Source: CADEED01 sp035701825
Lineage (GTDB): Bacteria; Pseudomonadota; Gammaproteobacteria; Steroidobacterales; Steroidobacteraceae
Reading direction: 5' to 3'
Length of the DNA: 64,000 nt
Assembly (NCBI GenBank): GCA_035701825.1
Contig: DASSRK010000160.1
Span: 16,839 to 80,838 of the forward strand
The position numbers were made by a program, and so were the translations under genes. The notes beneath the pieces were generated by a model that was not told the origin of the DNA, did no database searches, and worked only from the letters and a program-made list of their open reading frames with translations. Positions 7,659-16,338 of the stretch are shown one piece after another; within the stretch, counting starts at the first letter, position 1; each line of letters starts with the position of its first letter.

Positions 7659-10600
7659 TCAGCCTCCTTGCGGCGCCGGCGGCGCCTCGGCTTCGGCCGG
7701 CTTCTCGGCGGCCTTGTTGGAAACCTTGTTGCGCGACCTGAGCTCGGCGATCCAGCCGCTCACCGGCTTGTCTTCGCCGGTGAGCGTCTTGTACGTCTCG
7801 AACTCGGCCTGCGCGGTGAGCGGGTCCTCGAGGAACAGGTCCAGCAGCACCGCGAGGTTGCGATGCGCCGGCGCGTAATCCGGATTCACGGCCAGCGCTT
7901 TCTCGTAGGCGGCGCGCGCCTCGGCGAACTTGCCGGCCTGGCGCAACGTGACGCCGTACTCGGTGAGCGTGGCCGCATCCCACGGCGCGTGCTCGGCCGC
8001 CTTGGCGAGCGCGGCTTCGGCCTCGGCGAGCTGGTTGGTGTTGCGGTACAGGATGCCGAGGTTGGCGTACGGGCCGGAAAGATCCGGGTACGACTGCGTC
8101 ATCACCTGGAATTCGAGGATGGCCTGCGTGGCGTCGCCGCTGCGCATCAGCTGCTGCGCCCGCGCGAAGTCGCTGGTGGCGCGCGCCGGCGGCTTCGGGA
8201 TGTTCCAGGCCGGCGCGGCCGGCACGGCGGGCGCCGCGGCCTGTGAGTTCGCGACCGCGGGCCTGGTGGGATCGGCGGGTGTCGCCATGGGCGGCGGCAC
8301 TTCCTGCACCGGCGGCGGCGGCGGCGCGGCGGGCACCAGCGCATCGAAGGACGCGCTCATCATCTCCGTCTTGCCGTAGCGGCCCGGCTTGAGCTCGGCC
8401 AACGCCGCGTAGCTCTTCTTCACGCCGTCGTCGTAGATGTTCTCGCGCACGCGGCGCGTGTTGATCTCGTGCGTGGAGATGGCCTGCTCCTCGAACGGGA
8501 AGGCCTGCTCCTCGAGCAGCGAGTTGTATTCCTCGAGCTGCTCCGCCGGAAGCTTCTTCGGGCGCTCGGACTTCAGGATGTCCTGGCCGAGCTTGCGATA
8601 GATCTCGGCGATTTCGTAGGTCGCGACCGTGGTGACCTCGCCGACGCGATAGTCGGCCGCGCTCTTGTACGCGCCGAGCGCGGCTTCCATGGCCTTCTTC
8701 TTCTTCGCGAGGCTGGCCTTGAGCGGCAACGCCAGCGGGATGTTGCGGTACTCGTCGCGCACCGGGGCCGCGAGCGCGAGCTGTGACTTCGCGGCGAGGT
8801 ACTGCGTGCGATCGGTGCGGCCCGCGCCGGCATTGCGATCCGCCGCGATGATTTCACGCTGCCAGTAACGCTGCTTGTCCACCTGGCCGGCGGTGCCCGC
8901 GATGTCGGCCAGCTTCTGGCGCGCCTCGATCGAATCGGCGACCGGCGTCGGGTACGTGGCCACGAAGCGCTCGAGCATGCCCACGGCCTTGGTCGTGTTA
9001 CCCGCCTTGGCGTACAGGTCGGCGGCCGACAGGTTGGCCTCGCGCTGCACGTCCTTCGGCTCGGCCGGGTTCATCGCGATGCGCTCGAATTCCACCGCGG
9101 CCTGGCCCGACTGGCCGGTCTCGCCATACGCCACCGCGAGCTTGCGGGTCACGTCGCCGGCGAACTCGCTCTTCGGGTTGATGGAGCGGAAGTGCTCGAG
9201 CACCTGGATGGCGCGCGGCCATTCCTTGAGGTTGATGAGCTGCGCACCGGCGTCGTACTCGGCCTGCGCCGCGATCTTCGAAGTGCCGGCCACCGTCGAG
9301 ATGCGCAGGAAGTCCTCGACCGCGCCCGCGGCATCGCCGGATTTCTGCTTGGCTTCGGCCTGCCGGTAGACAGACGAGGCGATGCGCTCGGTCAGGTCGG
9401 CGCGCATCTTGTCGTTGGGCGGCAGCAGCTCGCGCGCGGCGATGTAGCCTTTTTCCGCCTCGGGGAAGTTCATCAGGTCGAAGTTCGACTGGCCGATGAT
9501 GGTGTACGCGATGCGGCGCTTGGCCTGGTCGGCGGGCGGCTGGTGCGCCAGCACCAGGTTCGACACCTCGATGGCGCGCTGCAGGTCCTGCGTCGCGAAG
9601 ATGTCCTCGGCGGCGCGCGTGAGCACGCCGGCGCTGTCCGGATGCTCGGGGAAGCTGGTGCCGAACTTGACGCCCGCGTCCACGGCCGCCTTGTGCGCCT
9701 CGGCCTTCTCCGCCGGCGGCAGTTTCTCCTCGTACTTGGCGTACGAGCCGAGCGCCGCGTAGGCCGCGTCGTCGGAACGCGCGTTGCGCGGGTAGTTATA
9801 GGCCGTCCGGGTGAACTCGTCCGAGGCGCCCTTGAAATCGCCCGCCGAGTACAGCGTCTCGGACAGCAGGTAATTGGTGCCGAAGGATTCCGGGTCGTCC
9901 GGGAAGGAATCGAGGTAGGTGCGATACCAGCGCGCCGCTTCGAGGAACTGGTCCGGCTTCTTCGTCTTCTGCGCCTCGGCGTGGAAGTAGGTCGCCACGT
10001 CCTTGAGGTTGATCTTCAGTTCCCTGGCGATGTTCGGGTAGTCGGCCTTGTTGCGGCCCTGCCAGAACGTGGTGCCGTAGTTGTAGAGCGCGACGTACTC
10101 GCGCTTGCCCTCGAGCACCAGCTCGGTGAAGCCGCCCTTGCGGTACGCCTCGATGGCCTGCATCGACAGGCCCGGGGAGTATTCGCTGTTCGGCTCGCGC
10201 GTGGCGAAGGCGCGGTACACGGCGGCGGCGTCCTGGAAGCGCTCCTTCTCGACGTACAGGTCGCCGAGACGCGAGTACACCACCGGCGCGTACGCCGGGT
10301 TGTTGCGCGACTGCAGGAACCTGTCGATCGCCGCGACCGGGTCGTCGTCGTACGAGAACGTGACCGCCATGACGCGCAGCGTGTCATCGGCCAGCTCGCG
10401 GTTGGCGCGCGGCAGCTTGTCGAGCGGCACCAGCTTGTGCGTGCTCTTCGTCAGCATGGTGCGATCGAGCACGCCGGCGAACGACGGCAGGCTCTCGTCG
10501 TTCTGGCCCTGCTTGAACAGCGACCAGCCATGCTTGTAGAGGCTCTGCGTGAGGAAGGCCGACTTGTCGCCCTTGCCGACCACGTAGCCGTACGCATCCT

Positions 10601-11159
10601 GCGCCGGTCCGTATTGCTTGGCGGAGAACAGCAGCTCGCCGCGGCGGAACTGCACCTCGTCCATCTGCGGGGTGCGCGGATACTTGTGCAGGATCTCGTC
10701 GAGCGAGGCCAGCGCCTTCTCGGGCTGGCCGGTGGTCTCGTAGGCACGCGCCAGCTGGTAGAGCACCTGGTCGTTGCGCGGATAGTCGGGGTAGCTCTTG
10801 AGCAGGCTGGTGTAGAGCTTGATGGCCTCGGCGCCCTGCGCATCGACGATGGCCGCTTCACCGGCCAGGCGATCGCCCTCGCCCGCTTCCATGTTGAGGT
10901 CCGCGAGACGGCGCAGCGCCTCGGCGCGCAGCTGCGGATCGGACTTCTGCAGCTCGAGGAACCGGCGGTAGTTTTCCATGGCGCGCTGGCTCGACGCCTC
11001 GACCTTCTGGTCGGGCTGCACGACCACCGGCTTCGACACGAGGTCGGCGATGGTCTTCTCCTTCTTCTTGTCGGCCGCGGCCGCGTTCAACGCGCCGGCG
11101 GCGCAGACCGCGGCAATGGCCACGGCCAGCAATTTCGGGGTGACACGCACCTCGTTCAT
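7659..11159 (-). CDS. Very large periplasmic TPR protein (1166 aa)
   Basis: The start is the ATG at 11159, which overlaps the stop of the upstream repeat protein; the frame is open further upstream but lacks a signal there. The signal peptide is LLAVAIAAVCAAGALNAAAA. The rest is helical repeats of TPR/YbgF type through about residues 50-800, for example NDQVLYQLARAYETTGQPEK and NPAYAPVVYSRLGDLYVEKE. A Pro/Ala-rich linker (about 955-1015) and canonical TPRs at the C-terminus (GPYANLGILYRNTNQLAEAE, then YEKALAVNPDYAPAHRNLAV) follow. It is presumably a periplasmic scaffold for the ExbB/ExbD/AgmX motor, comparable in kind to the large Glt TPR proteins. Sequence homology to a particular Glt protein is not shown. 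Confidence 0.88.
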   Translation of the reverse strand: MNEVRVTPKLLAVAIAAVCAAGALNAAAADKKKEKTIADLVSKPVVVQPDQKVEASSQRAMENYRRFLELQKSDPQLRAEALRRLADLNMEAGEGDRLAGEAAIVDAQGAEAIKLYTSLLKSYPDYPRNDQVLYQLARAYETTGQPEKALASLDEILHKYPRTPQMDEVQFRRGELLFSAKQYGPAQDAYGYVVGKGDKSAFLTQSLYKHGWSLFKQGQNDESLPSFAGVLDRTMLTKSTHKLVPLDKLPRANRELADDTLRVMAVTFSYDDDPVAAIDRFLQSRNNPAYAPVVYSRLGDLYVEKERFQDAAAVYRAFATREPNSEYSPGLSMQAIEAYRKGGFTELVLEGKREYVALYNYGTTFWQGRNKADYPNIARELKINLKDVATYFHAEAQKTKKPDQFLEAARWYRTYLDSFPDDPESFGTNYLLSETLYSAGDFKGASDEFTRTAYNYPRNARSDDAAYAALGSYAKYEEKLPPAEKAEAHKAAVDAGVKFGTSFPEHPDSAGVLTRAAEDIFATQDLQRAIEVSNLVLAHQPPADQAKRRIAYTIIGQSNFDLMNFPEAEKGYIAARELLPPNDKMRADLTERIASSVYRQAEAKQKSGDAAGAVEDFLRISTVAGTSKIAAQAEYDAGAQLINLKEWPRAIQVLEHFRSINPKSEFAGDVTRKLAVAYGETGQSGQAAVEFERIAMNPAEPKDVQREANLSAADLYAKAGNTTKAVGMLERFVATYPTPVADSIEARQKLADIAGTAGQVDKQRYWQREIIAADRNAGAGRTDRTQYLAAKSQLALAAPVRDEYRNIPLALPLKASLAKKKKAMEAALGAYKSAADYRVGEVTTVATYEIAEIYRKLGQDILKSERPKKLPAEQLEEYNSLLEEQAFPFEEQAISTHEINTRRVRENIYDDGVKKSYAALAELKPGRYGKTEMMSASFDALVPAAPPPPPVQEVPPPMATPADPTRPAVANSQAAAPAVPAAPAWNIPKPPARATSDFARAQQLMRSGDATQAILEFQVMTQSYPDLSGPYANLGILYRNTNQLAEAEAALAKAAEHAPWDAATLTEYGVTLRQAGKFAEARAAYEKALAVNPDYAPAHRNLAVLLDLFLEDPLTAQAEFETYKTLTGEDKPVSGWIAELRSRNKVSNKAAEKPAEAEAPPAPQGG

Positions 11160-13273
11160 TTCGGTGCCTCGGGCGCCGGTGCCGCAGTGTCGGCGGCCGG
11201 TGCCGGCGAGTCCGTAGGCGCAGTGCCGGGCGTGCTGTCGGAGCCGGGCGACGCGGAGTCCGCGGGCTGCGCGGGCTCCTCGGCGCGGGGCGGCGCGGCA
11301 TTGTCGAGCGGCGCGGAGTCGGCGCCGTCGTCGTGGGGCACGTTCTCGAGCTCGCCCGACGATTCGCGCGGCGGCGCGCTGGGCTTCGCGGCCGGCGGCG
11401 CCGCGGCGCGGTCGTAGATCGACGCGAGCGCGAAGCGCGCCTGGATCTGGTAGGTACCGATGCGCTCGCGCTGCTGCTCGAGCTCGTTGCGCGCCAGTCC
11501 CTCGAGCAGGCCGTTCTGCTGCTTCGCCACCTCGGCGAGACGCACCTGCGCCGCGTCCAGGCGCGTGCGCAGCGCGGCGACGCGCGCCGCGAACTCGCCG
11601 GTGTTGTTGGGCATGGAGCTGCGTGCCTTCTCGACACGCACCCAGCGGTTCTGCGCCTCGCGCAGCGCCTGGTCGAGGTCCTTCAACGTGCGGCGCTCGT
11701 TCCACACGCGCGCCTTGAAGTTCTCGGCGAGCCGCCAGTACAGCACGCCCTTGGCGAGCCGCGTCTTCTCGCGGATCGCGTTGGTCTCGTCGTCATCGGG
11801 CGCGGTCAGCAGCGCGGCCTCGAGCCGGCCGATGCGCGCCCACTGCTCGCGCTCCTCGGGTGTGCCCAGCGCGGCCACGTCCTGCGAAGTCTCCACCTGG
11901 TCGAGCTGCCCACCGACGGTGGCGCGCGAGCCGGTGTACCGGTCGAGCTTGCCCGACGCGAGCACCGCGTCGGCCTGCGGCACGCGCTCGGCGTACGCCC
12001 GGGCGCGCGTGTCGAGCATGTCGTCGAAGGCGACGATGCTGTCCTGCCAGGTCGACAGCGTGTGGCCGAGGAACGCCAGGTCGCGGTAGTTCTTCAGGCC
12101 TTCCTGGAAATCGTGGCCGGCCAGCAGGTAGTAGAGGTAGCGCGACTGCGGCGCGTCCGGCAGGTCCTTCAGCTGCCAGAACCAGCCGTAGTGATCGCCC
12201 TCGTCGCGCTTCAGCAGCTTGTCGAGCATCGTGCCGTCGTTGATCTCGGCGATCGACGAGTCGATGTTCACGGTCTCGGTGTCGAACGATTGGATCGCGA
12301 GCTCGTATTGCTCGGCGGCCTGCGCATTGGCGTTGAGCTTGGCGAAGGCGTACGGCACGGCGAGGTAGGACTCCTGCACCGCCGAGTCGAGCAGGTTGCG
12401 GTTGCGCAGTTCCATCCACGGCGTGAGCGCCGCCTGGTACTGGCCCTCGGCGGCGTCGGCCCAGCCGACACCCAGCAGTGCCTTGTTGGAGAACGGCCCG
12501 TCGAGGCGCACGCGCTCCAGCACCGGGCGCGCGAGCGCCGGCTGGTTGGTCTGCAGGTAGGCATAGCCGAGCGCGAGGTTGGCGCGGTCGCGCAGCGACC
12601 TGAGTTCACGCCGGCCGGACTCGAGCGAGCCCACGCTGGTCAGGAAAGGATCGGCCTGGCTCACGAGTCCCTTGCGCACCAGCGCCACGCCCAGGTTGTA
12701 CTGCGCGTAGGCCAGCCAGTCGGACTGGTCCTGGCGCGCCTTCCAGCTGTTGAGCAGCGCGATGGCCTCGTCGAAGCGCTGCTGGCGCATGAGGATGTTG
12801 GACAAGAGGTGCATGCGCTCGGCTTCGAGGTCGGGCGTGAGCCTGCCCTGCACTTCCTTGATGGCACGCTCGGCGCGATCCAGGTAACCGCGCGCATACC
12901 AGATCTTGCCGAGGTAGAACCACGCGCGGTTGCGCACGCCCTCGGGCACCGACTGCGTGAGCAGCGTTTCGAAGCGTTCACCGGCCTCGTTGTGCAGGCC
13001 GAGCGACAGGTACAGGCCGCCGAGCAGCAGGCTGGTCTCGGCGTCGTGGTGCGGCATGCGGCCCCACTCGCGATAGGCGATGAGGCGCGTGATCGCGTCG
13101 AGGTCCTTGGCCTGGTAGTAATAGAAGAGTGCGTCGCCGAAGTGCAGGTCGCGCACCACGGTGGGCGACAGCTTGTCGACCTCGGCCTTGGCCGCCAGCG
13201 CGGGGCGGACCAGGGACGGCGCGCAGGCCACGACGGCGCCGCATACCAGGAGGAATTGCCGCAGGCGCTTCAC
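11156..13273 (-). CDS. Large periplasmic TPR protein (705 aa)
   Basis: The N-terminus MKRLRQFLLVCGAVVACAPS, continuing to about residue 28 (ALAAKAE), is a signal peptide. TPR-like repeats follow, including DAETSLLLGGLYLSLGLHNE, AYLQTNQPALARPVLERVRL and KALLGVGWADAAEGQYQAAL. A coiled-coil segment lies at about 510-610, and an acidic, Pro/Ser-rich disordered tail occupies the last 80 residues. The stop overlaps the start of the 1166-residue TPR protein by four bases, and the upstream neighbour ends 15 bases away. It is a likely structural periplasmic component of the same envelope complex. I could not assign a named family. Confidence 0.86.
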   Translation of the reverse strand: MKRLRQFLLVCGAVVACAPSLVRPALAAKAEVDKLSPTVVRDLHFGDALFYYYQAKDLDAITRLIAYREWGRMPHHDAETSLLLGGLYLSLGLHNEAGERFETLLTQSVPEGVRNRAWFYLGKIWYARGYLDRAERAIKEVQGRLTPDLEAERMHLLSNILMRQQRFDEAIALLNSWKARQDQSDWLAYAQYNLGVALVRKGLVSQADPFLTSVGSLESGRRELRSLRDRANLALGYAYLQTNQPALARPVLERVRLDGPFSNKALLGVGWADAAEGQYQAALTPWMELRNRNLLDSAVQESYLAVPYAFAKLNANAQAAEQYELAIQSFDTETVNIDSSIAEINDGTMLDKLLKRDEGDHYGWFWQLKDLPDAPQSRYLYYLLAGHDFQEGLKNYRDLAFLGHTLSTWQDSIVAFDDMLDTRARAYAERVPQADAVLASGKLDRYTGSRATVGGQLDQVETSQDVAALGTPEEREQWARIGRLEAALLTAPDDDETNAIREKTRLAKGVLYWRLAENFKARVWNERRTLKDLDQALREAQNRWVRVEKARSSMPNNTGEFAARVAALRTRLDAAQVRLAEVAKQQNGLLEGLARNELEQQRERIGTYQIQARFALASIYDRAAAPPAAKPSAPPRESSGELENVPHDDGADSAPLDNAAPPRAEEPAQPADSASPGSDSTPGTAPTDSPAPAADTAAPAPEAPK

Positions 13274-13288
13274 GCGGGGACTCCGGCT

Positions 13289-13963
13289 TTATTCCCAGTC
13301 CTTGATCGCGAACTCGGGCTGGCCCCGGCGCTGGCGATCGGTGATCTTGAGCTCGAGGTACTTGGCGCCGACGCCCTTCTCGAACTTGATGTTGGCGCCG
13401 CGCTTGTAGTCGATGCCATTGGGCCCCTTGCCCGCGAAGAACGCCACCAGCTGGTGCTCGCCGACCTTGAGGTTGCCGAGGTACACGCGGTGCACGCCGC
13501 CCTTGAGCAGCGCCTCCGCCTCGCGCGGCGTGTAGAGGTAGTTGGCCACTTCCTTGTTGTCGATCTTGATGGTCAGCGAATCGAGCGCGAAGAACTCGCC
13601 GATGTCCATGGACACGAACACCGCCACCTGGGTGTTCGCGGGGAACAGCAGCTCTTCCTCGAGCATGAACAGTTCCTTGTTGAGATCGACCACGTCCTTC
13701 TTGAGTTCCTGCACGTTCTCGTCGAGCGCGCGCGTGTCGGCCGGCGGCTCGCCCGCCGCGGCAGCTTCCGTGCCCTCGGGCGGCGCGGCGATGGAAGCGT
13801 CGGCCGGGGCATCCGCGGCGGGCGCGGCGTCGGCGGGCGCGCTGCTCGCCGGCGGGCTCGCGGCCGGTTGCGGATCCTGCGCGAGCAGTGGCGCGCCGAG
13901 CAGCCCCAGGGCGATGCAGGCGACGGCACGGACGATTCGGTGGGTGTGCATGCGGTTACTCAT
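13289..13963 (-). CDS. Exported protein with coiled coil and C-terminal beta domain
   Basis: This 224-residue protein has a signal peptide (IVRAVACIALGLLGAPLLAQ), a disordered Ala/Pro stretch (about 30-75), and a short heptad region (VQELKKDVVDLNKELFMLEE). A C-terminal domain follows with NTQVAVFVSMDIGEFFALDS and GGVHRVYLGNLKVGEHQLVA. The ending reads like an Ig-like or PEGA-type beta-sandwich that lifts or contacts a partner, but I cannot name the family. The start codon overlaps the stop of the TlpA-like gene (TAATG), so translation is coupled. Confidence 0.8.
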   Translation of the reverse strand: MSNRMHTHRIVRAVACIALGLLGAPLLAQDPQPAASPPASSAPADAAPAADAPADASIAAPPEGTEAAAAGEPPADTRALDENVQELKKDVVDLNKELFMLEEELLFPANTQVAVFVSMDIGEFFALDSLTIKIDNKEVANYLYTPREAEALLKGGVHRVYLGNLKVGEHQLVAFFAGKGPNGIDYKRGANIKFEKGVGAKYLELKITDRQRRGQPEFAIKDWE

Positions 13964-14508
13964 TATTCATTCAATAGTGTGCGCAGCTCTCGCACGTAAG
14001 TGGCTTCGTCGCGGGCCTTGAACTCGCGGTGCGCGCCGCGCAACACGCCGGCGCGATCGACGAACACGACCATCGGCACGCGGTCCACGCTGAAATCGCG
14101 GCCGGTGTTCGCCGGCGTCGAGACCAGCAGCGGGAATTGCACCTCGGTCGAGCGCGCGAATTTCTCGGCGCGCGGCAGGTCGGAATCGAGGTTGACGGCG
14201 ATGACCTGCAGGCCGGCGCTCGCGTAGGTCCGGTGGATGCGGTCGAGGGCCGCCAGCTGGTCGCGGCAGGTGTTGCAGCTGCCGCTCCAGAAGCTAACTA
14301 CCACGACCTCGCCGCGGTGCTCGGAGATGCGCACGTTCTCGCCGGTGAGGCCGCGCGCCACCAGGTCGGGCGCCGGCTTGCCGAGCAGCGCGTAGCGCTC
14401 GGCGGCGAACGCCGCGAACGACGCCAGCAGCAGCGCGCAGGCCAGCGCAGGCGCAGCAATGCGCGCGCAACGGTCGGCCACCGGACTGTCTAACAAACTG
14501 GCGCTCAC
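13963..14508 (-). CDS. TlpA/AhpC-type periplasmic thioredoxin-fold protein
   Basis: The thioredoxin-fold domain follows a hydrophobic leader (IAAPALACALLLASFAAFAA). The active site is CNTC in VVVSFWSGSCNTCRDQLAAL, and the cis-proline region is VDRVPMVVFVDRAG. The family reduces or exchanges disulfides, often in cytochrome c maturation. The frame is open to 14670, but residues before the leader look spurious. GTG at 14508 or GTG at 14484 are both plausible starts, and neither has a strong ribosome site. It is the first gene of the leftward TPR/ExbB/ExbD/AgmX operon, and a second TlpA protein (24705) sits in the divergent half of the locus. Confidence 0.82.
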   Translation of the reverse strand: MSASLLDSPVADRCARIAAPALACALLLASFAAFAAERYALLGKPAPDLVARGLTGENVRISEHRGEVVVVSFWSGSCNTCRDQLAALDRIHRTYASAGLQVIAVNLDSDLPRAEKFARSTEVQFPLLVSTPANTGRDFSVDRVPMVVFVDRAGVLRGAHREFKARDEATYVRELRTLLNE

Positions 14509-14598
14509 GTTCGATCTGGCTTCAGGGGACACCGGACAAGCGGAACCGGGTTTCCACGAAAAATGACGCGGGAAACCCTCGCATAGCCCACTTAACAA

Positions 14599-14604
14599 TG
14601 TCAA
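14599..14604 (-). promoter_or_regulatory. Possible -35 box (TTGACA) of the envelope-complex operon
   Basis: On the minus strand TTGACA lies about 90 bases upstream of the first gene of the leftward operon, in the gap after the terminator of the upstream unit. No convincing -10 box is found at ideal spacing, so this is only a candidate. Confidence 0.25.
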
Positions 14605-14643
14605 CGAAGCGCGCCACCCTTTCGGAGGCGCTTTTCGTCGAGC

Positions 14644-14690
14644 CAAAAAAAGAGGGAGCGTCGGCAACACGCGACAGCTCCCTCTTTGTT
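14644..14690 (-). terminator. Intrinsic terminator
   Basis: The minus strand reads GAGGGAGC, a 17-base loop, GCTCCCTC, then a run of seven T. It lies 20 bases after the stop of the Tat-exported protein gene and separates the three-gene cytochrome unit from the TPR/ExbB operon. Because A/T runs flank both sides, it may also work in the other direction. Confidence 0.85.
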
Positions 14691-14709
14691 TGCCTGGAAA
14701 GGCGGACGG

Positions 14710-16326
14710 TCAGGCGGGAGGGTTGGTGATCGTGCCCGCGCACACCGGCTGGAAGACCGTGAGGCTGTCGCGCAGCGCCGTGCCACCGAGGCCATGGCGC
14801 GGGAACACCGTCGGGAAGTTGCCGTGTTCGCCGTGCAGGGCCATGTAGTTCAGCACCACGGTCTCGACCAGCAGGTTGACCGCGTTGGCAGCCGGGCTCG
14901 ACGTGGTGACCACGTTGCCGCCGGCGCTCATCGAGCCGATCTGCCGGATGTTGTCGTCGCGGAAGGCGACCCGCCCGGCCGGGTTGTACACCAGCACCAC
15001 CGAGGCGGCGGTCGACTGGTTGTCGCTCTGCCAGCCGAGCTTGCCGCGGCCAGCCGCCGACATGTCCGGCGGACCGCCGGCCGACAGCGAGCCGTCGCTG
15101 AAGATGTAGACCATGAGCGGCTTCTGCATGCGTGCCGCGTACTCGAGGCAGGCGCCGATGCAGCGGCCGGCGCGGAAGTTGCGCGCCTCGGCCGTCGGGC
15201 GGCCCTGGCCGTGGTAGTCGAAGCCGCCCATCGAGACGGTGCCGGCGCCCGCGTAACCGTTGATCACCATCTTCATGATGGCCGCGGTCTTGCGGAATTC
15301 GCCGTCGCCGTTGTACTCGGCCTGCGTGAAGATGCTGTTGGTCGCGCCGACGATGTTGGTGTCGAGATCCGGGTTCAGCGCCGCGGGCGAGCGGAACCGG
15401 TCCGCCAGGTAGGTGGACTTGAGGTAGCCGCACTTCACCAGCTTCTTGATCGCGGCCTCCTCCTGCGCGAGCAGCTTGGTCTGCGCGAGGTCGGCCTTGG
15501 CCTGCGACAGGCGCGTCATCGATTCGAGCACCGCGATCGCGTCGTCCTGGTTGCTGAACAGCGTGCCGAGCTCGCCGGTGTCGACCAGGCCGGTGACGTC
15601 GCTGGCGCGGTCCACCTTGGTGGGACGCGCGGCCGGGTCGATCATCGACAGCGGCGCCATCGAATTGCCGCCCGAATCGCTGTTCTGCGAGCCGATCAGT
15701 GTCAGCAGCTGGCCGTCGGCGCCGACCTTGTTGATGCCGTACATCGGGTTGTGCGGGTTGTTGCCCGTGTCGTTCTCGGAACGCGCCGCGATGCCGAAGC
15801 CGTTGGTGTTGGCGCGCGTCGTCGGCTGGGTCGAGCCCTGCATGCCGCGCAGGATCGCGCCGTCCGAGTGCCACAGGATGCCGAACTCGTTGTTGATGAA
15901 GTTGTTGGTCGTGCTGGCCGCGTTCGGCGAGGTCGGCGTCATGTTGCCCGGCAGGCCGAGCGTCGCGTAGCCGGCGGTCGACAGGAAGTTGTCGGGCTTG
16001 CCGGCCTGGCCGATCAGCGCCTCCGAGCCCTGCATGTTGCAGCCGCCGGACAGGTCGAAGCAGATGAACGGAACCTTGCCGGCACCCGCCTGGATGTTGC
16101 ACGCGCCGAAGCCGAGCATGGCCTCGAGGTCGGGCGACAGCGGGTTGCCGTTCGCGGCTTCCGAGCGCAGCAGCATGCCGAGCACGGTGGGGACGGCGAC
16201 GACGGCCGGGCCGGTCATGAAACCCTGCGAGATGAAATCGCGGCGGGTCACCGGTCGCTTGTGGTTCTCGTGGCGGATGGGCTCATCCACTCCGAGAGTG
16301 CGCGGGCCTTTCTTGAGGATGTACAT
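14710..16326 (-). CDS. Tat-exported DUF1501-like protein
   Basis: This 538-residue protein has a twin-arginine motif at residues 28-29 (VTRRDFISQGF) and a hydrophobic stretch (GPAVVAVPTVLGMLL), so it is exported folded. The body is rich in Gly, Asn and Ser, with NNPHNPMYGINKVGADGQLL, GFDYHGQGRPTAEARNFRAG and MVYIFSDGSLSAGGPPDMSA. It resembles DUF1501 proteins, which in other bacteria accompany cytochrome-containing partners. The match is by feel and not certain. The ATG has GGGAG upstream. It follows the LamG/cytochrome lipoprotein by 12 bases and ends at a strong terminator, so the three genes form one unit. Confidence 0.78.
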   Translation of the reverse strand: MYILKKGPRTLGVDEPIRHENHKRPVTRRDFISQGFMTGPAVVAVPTVLGMLLRSEAANGNPLSPDLEAMLGFGACNIQAGAGKVPFICFDLSGGCNMQGSEALIGQAGKPDNFLSTAGYATLGLPGNMTPTSPNAASTTNNFINNEFGILWHSDGAILRGMQGSTQPTTRANTNGFGIAARSENDTGNNPHNPMYGINKVGADGQLLTLIGSQNSDSGGNSMAPLSMIDPAARPTKVDRASDVTGLVDTGELGTLFSNQDDAIAVLESMTRLSQAKADLAQTKLLAQEEAAIKKLVKCGYLKSTYLADRFRSPAALNPDLDTNIVGATNSIFTQAEYNGDGEFRKTAAIMKMVINGYAGAGTVSMGGFDYHGQGRPTAEARNFRAGRCIGACLEYAARMQKPLMVYIFSDGSLSAGGPPDMSAAGRGKLGWQSDNQSTAASVVLVYNPAGRVAFRDDNIRQIGSMSAGGNVVTTSSPAANAVNLLVETVVLNYMALHGEHGNFPTVFPRHGLGGTALRDSLTVFQPVCAGTITNPPA

Positions 16327-16338
16327 CTGTCGTCTCCC

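Noticed and set aside
9192..13999. Two long plus-strand frames opposite the TPR genes
   Set aside because: They have the composition of antisense frames in GC-rich DNA, and the minus-strand TPR proteins are clear.
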